From: Mactromeris polynyma
Taxonomy: Eukaryota > Mollusca > Bivalvia > Venerida > Mactridae
DNA: 64,000 bases
Assembly (NCBI GenBank): GCA_032209605.1
Contig: JASFXZ010000001.1
Span: 31,190,619 to 31,254,618 of the forward strand
Reading direction: 5' to 3'
Shown: piece after piece, positions 41,101 to 53,100 of the stretch
Layout of the letters: every line of letters begins with the position of its first letter
How positions within the stretch are numbered: the stretch's first letter is position 1
Notes under the pieces: generated by a model
The model's database searches: none
Seen by the model: only the letters and a program-made list of their open reading frames with translations
Told to the model about the DNA's origin: nothing
Made by a program: the position numbers and the translations under genes

Positions 41101-44100
41101 ATTTACAAAAAAATAATTTTCCAAATCAATTTCATATAAATTTGCAAAAAAACGGTTTCAAAATCAATTTCATATAAATTTGTGAAAACGATCCAATCAT
41201 TATGACAGAGTGTTTACATACAGGCATGATAAATTACAGCGTTAAGTTTACAAATAAGAACAGAGATAAAATGTTTGAATCAGCAGATTTGCACATTTGT
41301 GCAATATAATGTTATTTATGATCAAACCTGCATAATATTGGTAACAAAAAATTGCTTATCCTCGCATAAACGTGTTTGGAATATTATTCTGAAGGATTGT
41401 ATTTCATTACCTAAGGTTTGGAAAATAATAACATAGTGGCTTTGTACATAGAATTATAATCACATTGTATTCTACTTTGATGAATATTTTGTGAGTAAAA
41501 TTATCTGAAGGCTTAATATATGCATTAGTTGGTGATCTAACCGAGGGGGGCGGGGGGGGAATGATTAAGGTCATATTGCAGGTATCCTCACGTTTACTTA
41601 TGTTGCAGTTTGGATATTGTATAATGTGATAGTGTATAACTGTATCCACATGTATTGCGTGGTTCTTATCACTTCTCTTAAGTCTGATGTCAAGGTACAG
41701 AAGAAGACTTTGAAGACAGAGATCATGATTTTTACAATACAGTCAACTTTCGATACACTGACATTCGTTACAACGGAATAATCTTTTAGCGACTTAAATC
41801 CAGTAGGATTGAATCTGCATGTTGGGTTACTTATCAGATTCAATATAACGACATATTCATTACAATGACATAAATCCAGGGTACATGGGCGTTGTAATGA
41901 GAGTTGACTGTATTTATATTCCGATAATCCTTAGTTGTCTCAACTTTGAAAACCAGCAGAATTCCAAAAGGATCTGCTTCTGAGAAATGGTACGACAGGG
42001 CTCTTTAAAAAATGTTTAAAGAACCTTGCCCGGACTAATGGAAATGTAAAAAAATTTGTCCGACATAGGGAGCTAGTTGTCCGAGAATATCGGTTAGTTT
42101 AGTAGCAAATAAACATACACAATGATGGCTCCACAATCTTAAATTGATAATCACATCTATGTGTTTGCGGGATTCTAAGGTTTGACTTACAACTGAACAA
42201 TTGCTGCATGTCATGATGTTGCTTAGCTTTAAAAACAGACTTGTCTGAGACTAACTTCATCTCAACTGTTGGTAGTCCGAATCTGCATTAGACTAGTCCG
42301 GGACGTCGGGCTAGTGGATTTCTAGAGCCCAGTATGAGCCTGGAAAGCATAGTTAACAAAATGTTAAAAATTGCATTGAAACAGCCTCTTTTCTAAATAT
42401 TTCTTTTGTGCATTTCTTTCATATGATAGCAGTGAAGAAAGGTCCAGTAGCTGCTGATTACAGTGGGAAAAACATTGATGATGTGCTAGAGAGAGCTAAA
42501 CGTTTCGAAGCAGAAGTTTTACAGAAGTTGAGAAAACAAACAAACGCTGTCCTTTTTGATAATGAATTCGATGATTCTCTTGAATTCGATGTGAGCCGAC
42601 GACAAATATCTGGTGACCCTTTGTCCAGTGGAAGCCTTACTCCTAGCTCCTTATCTACTGGTAGGCATTAATTATGACCCGATACTTAATCAGGGGTTCC
42701 ATTTGACCTTTGAGTTCATCCTTTGACCCTTGGAATTTCTAAAAAGCTACATTTGGACTCTCAGGATTCTATCTGGCTAAGGATCAAGTTTTCTCTAAGC
42801 TATAGGTAATTTGGCTATAAAATGGTAAATTCTGGTAAGAAATTGTCAAAATGACCAATGAGATTCAGCACCTAGTGGAACCCCTGTTAATATTCAGAGA
42901 CTTAAGTATATTCAATCTGGAAGTAACTGTAAATAGATGTGTTTAAAATACTTGAGACATTTAGATTATTCAATGTATATAATAACAATATCCACTCCCA
43001 TTCCAAGTGCCATAAAGATGGTCGTAACAAAATCTAGATAGTGTTTGTATGTGTTTGGTTAAACTTATTTATTTTTTTAACAAGGTTTTACAACTACTGC
43101 TAATCAATCTCCATGATTGCTTCCTTTGTTCTTACCCGTACTTGTGCCTTAATCAAGGATTATGAATATTATAGAAGAAATTTGCCTATACTGGGATTCA
43201 AACGTCTGGATCCGGAGTCCAGTACTCTACCCCCTAGACCACTGTGCCTGGGAGTCCAGTACTCTACCCCCTAGACCACTGTGCCTGGGAGTCAAGTACT
43301 CTACCCCCTAGACCACTGTGCCTGGGAGTCCAGTACTCTACCCCCTAGACCACTGTGCCTGGGAGTCCAGTACTCTACCCCCTAGACCACTGTGCATGGG
43401 AGTACAGTACTCTACCCCCCTAGAACACTATGCCTGGGAGTCCAGTACTCTACCCCCTAGACCACTGTGCCTGGGAGTCCAGTACTCTACCCCCTAGACC
43501 ACTGTGCCTGGGAGTCCAGTACTCTACCCCCTAGACCACTGTGCCTCTACCCCCTAGACCACTGTGCCTCTACCTCCTAGACCACTGTGCCTCTACCCCC
43601 TAGACCACTGTGCCTCTACCCCCTAGACCACTGTGCCTGGGAGTCCAGTACTCTACCCCCTAGACCACTGTGCCTGGGAGTCCAGTACTCTACCCCCTAG
43701 ACCACTGTGCCTCTACCCCCTAGACCACTGTGCCTCTACCCCCTAGACCACTGTGCATCTACCCCCTAGACCACTGTGTCTCTACCCCCTAGACCACTGT
43801 GCCTCTACCCCCTAGACCACTGTGCCTCTACCCCCTAGACCACTGTGCCTCCCATCCCCCTAGACCACTGTGCCTCTACCCCTAGACCACTGCCTCTACC
43901 CCCTAGACCACTGTGCCTCCCATCCCCCTAGGCCACTGTGCCTCCCATCCCCCTAGACCACTGTGCCTCTACCCCCTAGACCACTGTGCCTCCCATCCCC
44001 CTAGACCACTGTGCCTCTACCCCCTAGACCACTGTGCCTCCCATCCCCCTAGACCACTGTGCCTCCCATGTTATATAATAGTTAGCTAGTGCTACAATAG

Positions 44101-47100
44101 TGATGCTCTTCTTGATAAAACTTTCGTACTGGGTTTAAATTGATGTTGGTACATTTTCCTTACAGCAACTGTTTATCTCCCTTTCATGGCTGTAAATCGC
44201 TGTATTGTTATTATTTCTATTTGTGTTTTAGATCTATGTTAAATTTCCCTTTCCCCATGTGCAATTCTTTCACTTGATGTAATGTTCGTGTTATTTTCTT
44301 TCCCTCTCTTTCGGCCTATTGTTGCCAGCTGTCTTGACTTGTCCTGTGATGTACTAGTATTCTATCCATTAAATTCTCCCCCGTTTTACCTCATTTATTC
44401 TCCTTAGTTGTCCTGTATGGTCGACCAAGCCATTCCTGGAGCCTCTGTTCCCTTGTGTATTTTGCACCTCCTCAAATGCCTGATGTTTTATGGACTGCTG
44501 TTTTCCAAGAGGTCTGTGTGGGGAGGCATTGTCTTATATATGTGGCATTCCCTGTAACAACTTATATTCTGTATTTAATATACTGTAGGCCCTTTAGATG
44601 ATACGACACAGAGTAGACTAACAGATCCTAGATCAGCCAATGGAAGTTTTCAGGCCAGTTCTAAATCATGGGCAGATGAACTTTCACAGTATAAATTCCC
44701 ACCGTCGAACCAGTCTGACCTCTCTTTCAAAGTTGTGAATGCAGCTGGTAAACCAGTTCAGAAACAGATGGAAAGGGAGGTAAAACCATCAGAAAGACCA
44801 AAATCACACACAGATGGAACAATGTTTGCTACAGACAAAAATAGATTTAAGGTTTATTCTGAAATAAATGAAAATGATACTTCCAAGTCAGAAACCAGCT
44901 CTTTAGAAAATTCGAAACATGATTCAACTGTGGATAGTTTTGAACCTGATTCTATGAATGCTGGGGCGATGTTAGAACATTTAAAAAATCTTCAAGAGCA
45001 GCTACGCAAAGGTGAACAAGAACGACTAATGTTGGCTAAGAGACTTGCAGAGCAGCAAACAAGTAATACAACTGAACAAAGTAAAGATAGTTTAAGTCAG
45101 TATTCTATGAATTCTAGCGGAAATGTGTCAAGACCATTCATGCCTGATGCTGATACAAACGCTGAATTGTCGCAGTATTCTTTTACTGATAAGTCCACTG
45201 ATGTGTCCATGGCTAATGACAAATCAAATAGATCAAAACAAACATTCGATTCTCCTGTCCAATCAGGTACTAGCTCTCAAGTGAAGGTACTTCCTGTTAG
45301 GAGATCTCCTATTGGTGATCATGCTAAGCCTCACTCTGGATTGACCAATGGTAGTGGTGCACAGGATGTTACGTCTACTGAATATTCATTTACACTATCA
45401 GAGAGTAGAGAACAACGGTCAACATCCACTCCAGGTTTGTATTGTACTGGAGGAAACCTGTACATTTCTTTTTTTTAATGATCTTGTTACATGAGTAGTT
45501 TATACTTTACTAAATTTCATTGCTTCATACTACTGCACTATCACATTATTTGCAATATTTTATGAATATATCATATTACAACTTTGTAATTGTTTATGTG
45601 TATGTCATGTCTCCTGTGCTGTTGGCGTGGCTACACACTTCATATGAGGCATTTCAAGCCAGACTGCTGTATTTATCTGTAATTAATTTTTATCACAACT
45701 GATCATTAGAAATATTTGACTAACTTGAAACTTGTTTAAGTCCAGCTACTAGACTGTAAATGCTTGAATATAGTTTGTATTCATTCATCATCAGTGTAAA
45801 GTTTAACAATTAAAAAAGGGACAGACAGATTTCTATGTCACATCCATTTCGTTCAATGATAAGCAAAATAAACACACTGTCATGCAGAGCTTTATCATTC
45901 AAATAATGATTCTTAGTAAAAACTGTATGACTATTTATTCTGCATTTATATGATTTATTTATCATTTATATGATTTACTTATCTGTAGGTGAGGAAAGGG
46001 AAAGGAGAAAGTCTGCTCTGAACGGAACACATCAGACAGAGTTGCCCTCACAGATCACTGTTGGAAGACCATCAGATACTGGGAGTTCCAAGTTCGGATA
46101 TTCTGGTACAACGAGTGAGCTTTCCTCTTACACCATGCCTGACAGTATGTCCGGAAACACCGCAGATTTCCGTTCAATGACGCCAAGTGTGGATACCACA
46201 AATGAAAAATCAAACCAGAGATCTGGTATGACCGCAGAGGAATCACTCGAAAGTATAAAAAGGGAATTTGAAAAGCTTGGCAAACCTGTGGCTAAAGTGA
46301 AAACATTTGCTGTAAATAGAGACGGAGACTTGATACCAGATCAGTCAGATTCTGATAAATCTGGTAGAAACAATGACACGACTGGGACCGAACTTTCCCA
46401 ATATACATTTTCATCTCAACCAAGTGCTCAGGACAGATACAGCTCCAAGTTAGACAGTCAGTCAGCCTTAAGTAATTATTCTCTTCCAGATTCCTCAAAT
46501 AGTAGAAGTCAACCTCAAGTGTCTTCATTTTCAAGTTTTTCCACGGATACAAACCCAAAGTCATCATCATTCACTAATGTTACTTCTGAGCAGTCATTAA
46601 ACTTTACTGGTGCCACAAATCTAAGCCAGTACACATTGAATGATACGAATGAAGATCAGCCAGATGCCGGAAGGAATGAGAATGATAACAATTATGTTCA
46701 TGACAAGTTTGCAAGTCTGGATAACTTAATTAGTGAATCTAAAACAATTATTGCTCGCCATAAAGAAATTATACATAAAAATAAAAATACTGAAGACAAT
46801 GTGCCAAAGCCAGCAAGTTCTTTCAGGAGCTCATCGATGGAAACTTCAGATTTATATAGTACAAGTGAGTAAAATATATTAATACCTTTAATATCTGTGT
46901 GAGAAGACTTGTTTTTTTCCCTGAATCAAGCGTCTAGGTATTGTTACTTGATAAAGCTAGTATCATATGCATTTGTTTCAGTCCTGTTAGATGATAAAAT
47001 CTCATCTTTTATACCAATACAAAAGTCTGTGTACATTTATAATGTGGACCTTTAAACTATCGACATTGTTGTTTTTTACAACATTTTTAGTCTTAAGAGT

Positions 47101-50100
47101 TTTCTAATTTTCATGAATTCATCATTTTAGAAAAAAAAAAAATCAATCATCAGTTATGGTATTTGTTTCCTCTTCTGTCCTTTCAATGTGTCTTCTATGT
47201 TTTGTCCCTATTTCCTCTACTATACTTGTACTTTCTAGTACTTTTATAGTGTCAATGCTTATGTCTTACTAGAAGTTAGTTCATTCAGTTCATTCTACGT
47301 CTCAGTTTCTTTATTTTAAAACTGCTTATGACAACATTTTAAGTAAATAGGTATTGACTTTGCATTCCTGTTTTTAGGGTCTAAATCCCCTGTTCCAGCA
47401 GATGATAGCTCTATGAAAGAGACAACTGCATCCCTGTCCTATACTTCGAAAGATACATCGGGCAACCAGTCCTCAAAAGTTGAAGAATCCAGTCTAGATT
47501 ATGTAAGTTACATTGCTGTTTTTCGTACCTTTATTTTCAGATTTGATTTACGTTTTCATTTTGGAAAAGCTGGATTGAAACTTGGGGCAGATTCACACTG
47601 ACTGATTCAATCTTTGTATATGAGATCTCTTGCCCTCAAAAATCTGGACAAAATCTCCTTCTGGACTTTTTTGTTTTGAAGTTAATTTTATCAATGTTTT
47701 TGAGTTTGATATCAGTTCACTGGGCGCCTTTGTAAGTTTGAAACTTTTTTGTTTTGTGTATGATATGTTTACACAAAGCGCATTTAAATCTTTTTAGGAT
47801 TGCTTTATGTTTGTCTGCATTGAAATATTCTACATGTGTTATATTAACAAAATTCTAAAAGCTACTGTAAAAGTCTTTATTTTTCATGGGCACTTTATTT
47901 TGCAAATTTGCCTGTTTTTTGCAATTTTTTTTTTTTTTTTGCGAGTTCCTTGCTGATATGTTCAGACATAGTGATGTACTTATATTTTAGTGGGATTTTG
48001 AAATTCGAGAGGTTTTCAACTAGCAGATTAATGCGAAATACAAACCTCGTGAAAAAAATGACTAATACCGTAAATAGTTATCACATGCCATTCCTGTCAT
48101 TTTGATAAAATATAAACAATGTTTTACAGTTGATGGAGCACAGTTCTGGAATTACCGATGAACAACAGCCTGATCTTACAACCATGACTCTAGGCTCGGA
48201 GGTGTCAATTTCAGAAGGATTCAACAAAGTGGATGACGTCTCTGATGATGGTGATTCATTGCAATCTTTTGAAAAGCATGAAGTGTCTGAATCAGAATAT
48301 GCATCAACTTCTCATAATTTTGATGATGACAGTTTACGCGGTAATTGATTTTATGTCTGAATTAAATAAGCAGTTTTAGATTCACATTTCTTCCTCTTGC
48401 ATTTCATACTCGAATTTTACAGAAAGTTTGTCGGAAAGTTTAGTAAATAATTAAAATGGGTTTATGTAACTTTAGAAGGCTATCTGATCATTTAATGGCA
48501 TGCATAAATACAATCTCTTAGTGTAAAATTTAGGTAAATGGAAATGAATGTTTCAATAAAATTATTTGCAGATACTTCAAAATCTGACAGCCTACAACAG
48601 ATTATTGAAGCTCGCAAACATAACTTCATGGTCCAGAGTGAGCAAAGAGCTGTGGCGGCAAAAGAACGGGCCCTTGCCCAACGACCGAGTGCTCGTGATG
48701 AGAGCCATCGAACATTCCGAGCTGTTCCTGTGAGTGTAGTCGCTGAGCCCACTTTATCAATGTCTGTAAATGTCAGTAGTTCAGAAAGAGGCAAATCACC
48801 TACAACTGTTCAAATAAAGGGAGTGAAGACTTTAACGGACTCAAAGTCAGACTTTGAACCCAAAGAAACATTCCAAGCTCAGGAAAAGGAAAGAAAAACT
48901 TCAGTTTCATCATCGAACAAGGCTCTGAATAGAGCTTTGCAGCCAAGATCCGGGGAAAGTCCAAGACCTAAGGACAGTGGAACCAAACCCCCAGATAGTG
49001 GATCCAAACCAAAGGAATCTAGTTACTTAAGTAAATTTGCTTCCTCCAAGTTCTCTAATAATGATGTCAAAGACAACAGAGGGAAACTTGCCGGGGAAAT
49101 CCTACAGTTCGGCGGGTCGTCTGGGCTTGCGTCTCCACCGACACCAAAGAAGGCCCCTCCTAAAGTGGCACCGAAACCTCAACGATCTAAATCAGTGGAA
49201 GCTCCCATAACCAAACCAGCAAGCTATGGATTGTCAAAGACTTTGTCGTCATGGAAGAAGAGTAGAACTGTCTCGGTGCCATCTAAATGTATGTACCTTT
49301 AGTAGTACAGTAAAACCTCAGTTAAAGACAACCTCAATAATTAGACCACCTCAAAATTAAGAACACAATTTTTAGTCCATATTCACTGTGTTGCTCATCT
49401 AAATTCATTTGTCCTTATGTTGTTAAGCTGTCAGTTGCATGTACAGAAACAGATTAAAATACTGGTTGGTAGCAAAGGAAGTCTGTATAGCAGGGTTCTC
49501 ACTAGAAAATGTCGCAAACTTTTGATGCAATTTCAAATAAATTTTGCCAGAAACAGGAGTCCCGGGGGAAACATCAGAGTCCAATAAGCTTAATTAGGAG
49601 TCTAGTGAGAACCCTGGTATTGGTCAGCCATATAACATTGATACTTCGAATATTGTTGAAAAATAGCGCCACCTCTTCAGATCATTTGGGAGATTCAAAG
49701 TGTGGCCAATATGGTTGGCAATCCTACTCATAAAAAATTATTTTGCGCGGTGAAAAAATATTTATTTGAGTACTTTGGCCAGTGTTTTATTTCATCCAGA
49801 GTGAAAATGCATTTTTACTGTTTTGAAAATATTTTATCTGCAGTGAAAATAATTATGAGTAGGATGGCCAACCATAGGCCATTGCTGAGAGGTCATTGCT
49901 GTAGAGAGGTTAAATTGAAAATTCTTACTACAGGAAATATTGATACCGTTGTTTAAGAGAAGACATTGCTCAATAGACGACTCTGAATAGGTAGAACTGT
50001 TTACCTAGTTCTTACAACTTGTATGTGACAATTGTTTCAGTGCCTGAACCAGTCCCACGACAAGATGATTCATTAAAACATTCTGTGAGGGTGTTACCCA

Positions 50101-53100
50101 AGGAAGCCCCGCCTGCTCTGACAGAAGAAGAGAGAAGACAAAGAGCTGAAGACGAAGTATATGAGAAAAATATCAGGTAACATTTTGTGTGTCAAGTTTG
50201 CTGAGATAAACTATGTCAAGTTTGCTGAGATAAACTATGTCAAGTTTGCTTAGAAGAACTGTGTCAAGTTTGCTTAAACTGTGTTTTACTAAAAATTTAT
50301 ATTGGTTTGATGCAAATTGATTTGCCTTTGTAAAAAATCGTATTTTTACGAGATCCCTTTTACACAATATTTTCACTCATGGGATGTTTACATAAAAATG
50401 GCAAAAAGGGAAGGGTGCTTATTAGAAAAGGGCAGGGTGTCTGGATAAAAAAGGGAAGGGCACTTTAGAAAAGGGCAGGGTGTCTGGATAAAAAGGGAAG
50501 GGTGCTTTAGAAAAGGGGTGGGCTGTCTGGATAAAAAGGGAAGGACGCTTTAGAAAAGGGGCAGGGTGTCAGGATAAAAAAGGGAAGGGCACTTTAGAAA
50601 AGGTGAATGAATTAAGTGATATAGTTAGTTTGTGATCTAACAACCGATATATTTGTGGTATACACAGTTTTATTTGATTTGATGTGACAATATACTACCC
50701 GTGTGATGTGACCTGGAATGCATGTTGTTTCTGGTATACAGTCAACAAAAGTTACCTTTCTTGTCAGAAAAAGCAGTTTCGATTTCATTCATTTCTTTTG
50801 AATGTCATTATACAACACTAAGGTGTTCATCAAAGTTCGTCAAAGTGTGTAATATTGCAGTTAAGCAGTTTCATATAAATTTCATTCGGCATTGGACTAG
50901 TCTGGGACGTCGGGCTAGTGGATTTTAAGGGCCCCGAGTAGCCTTAAAGCAAGTTTTAGATGCTGTGTTAGTATTCCAAAACAGTGCAAGAACAATTGAA
51001 ACATCTTCATGTTGTTTTTTTCCTGACATAGAAAATAAAATCTGCATTATTGTCTGTCTAATGAAAGGGAGGTAACTATTGTTGGTATACCTTGGACTTT
51101 TAAACCAGATATTATAGTATTGAGATCATCATTTTACCTTAGATTTGTGAGATCATTCTTATTTTAGTATATCATTCACTGCATCATTTCATTGAATTTT
51201 CACAGTTAATACTAATTGTACAACAGTCAAGGAATGAATGCGATAATAGTCTATCTGCATATGAACGTAGAAACAGATAGAGTTGTTCCCCTTTCATACC
51301 TCATTTAACTCATTCATTTTAGTTAATTTAACACTCATAATGGCATTTCAGATTAGTTCCAAAACTATCAGTGTTCACAATTTTTTATTATATTTTATCT
51401 AATTAGACAATAGCAGAGTTTAAGATCTGACATACTTAGTGTGTTCTTATATTAGAATGTATTAACTTATCATTCACTATAAACATATAGAAGGAGTTTA
51501 TCATAGAACTGAATTATTACTTAAACCCATGATGGAACAGTTGATTTAGATCTCACAAATGCTAGGAAGATATTTATATATATAATTGCTACTTACGTAG
51601 TGAAGTGTGATAATTTATGTATGTATTGCATGGGATTTTATTTGTATTATTTAATTTAAAATCGGAACCAGCAATATATCGTGGGGCCTGTAGTATTGTC
51701 TCTACTTGTTTTATCGTACAGTGCTGACCTCTCGGAGCTACACCATTTGGGCGATGCAAATTTGAGCTGTTTTTGAGAGGTTGATGCTATACAGAGGTTT
51801 TTAGATTGTCAGTTGATTCTTGGGATCGTAAAATGTTGTTGAACAAAGGTTGTTGTTCAAGAGAGGGCTGCTTGGGAGAGGTTGCACTGTATAGCAAATG
51901 AGTTACGTTTTAGTTGTACAGTAAAACCTCTCTTAAAGATCACCTCAATAATAAGACCACCTCTATAAGAAGACCAGTTTTCAAGGGTCCCGAGGGTGGT
52001 CTTATTATTGAGGTTTTGCTGTAGTAGCATCTCCAGAAAAATGTCTTGTGTTTTATTGCTGGATCTGATTTTAACATTATCCTACGTGTATAAACAAGCC
52101 AATGGTTGTGGGGTGTTATAAAATATATTGCAAGTGGAGTGGTCTTGTCAGATGGATTTCTTGTACATTCTGCGGTTATAATAATTTGCTAATCAGTGAT
52201 ATACAATTTTTCACGTCTAGATTTTTGGCTTACAATTCGGGCAAAAATCTGTTACATGAAACTTAAAGCGAATTACAATTAAATATTTTTAGGACTTTAG
52301 ACGTAGATTTATCTTACATGTTTTGTGTATGTGAATTTTTTTTTTTAGTTTTGCTTAGAAAAAAGTATGCTCAGTTGCTTAGCAACCTTTGTAATACCAA
52401 CGTTTGGTAAATTTGAAATAAACTAACAAATCAGCGCAGGGACAGACTGAAATTCACTGAAGAGCTGAACTTCATCATAGAAATGTACAAGAGTCTATCT
52501 GACTGTTATTTCTCACCAACATTATTATTCTCACCCAGGTTTCATGTGTTGTTTTTAAATATTGTATGACTGTGTCACTGTTTCTAATACTCACTGCATG
52601 ATGTGTGAAGTGTTATATTGTCTCCCAGTCTAAAATTCTAAACTATGCTTTCTAAATATAATCGCTGAGAGTTTTTGAAAGTGTAACTAGCACTGCTTAA
52701 TATTTAGCTTTATCAACTGCACAGAAAACAGGTTTTTGTTATTCTATCCACAGGTGGCCGGTGCGTAGCCATGACATTTAAAACCAGCATTGAAAAAAAA
52801 AAAAAAATTCAATGCGGGTTTTAAATGTCATGGCTACGCACCGGCTACCTGTGATTCTATCAAGCACACAGCTTGAAACTAGGATTTCTTTTAGTGCACA
52901 GTTAAAGTCATGGTCTTTTTGACCATAGTTTTTAGAAATATTCTAAAGTTATGAACATTATAAAGATACTGTAACTTACTACATGTATTTATGTAATTAA
53001 TTCGATGTTGTGTTTGGTATCTTCTGGAATGATTAGTCAGTGGATTTTGAGAAAATTATTGGTTATGGTTCCCCCCCCCCCCACCATTCCGAAACCCCCT

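Noticed and set aside
46055..46570. Minus-strand frames over exon 17 (also 34621-34824, 35295-35504, 48492-48794)
   Set aside because: They are antisense shadows of CEP295 exons with firm splice borders and homology on the plus strand.
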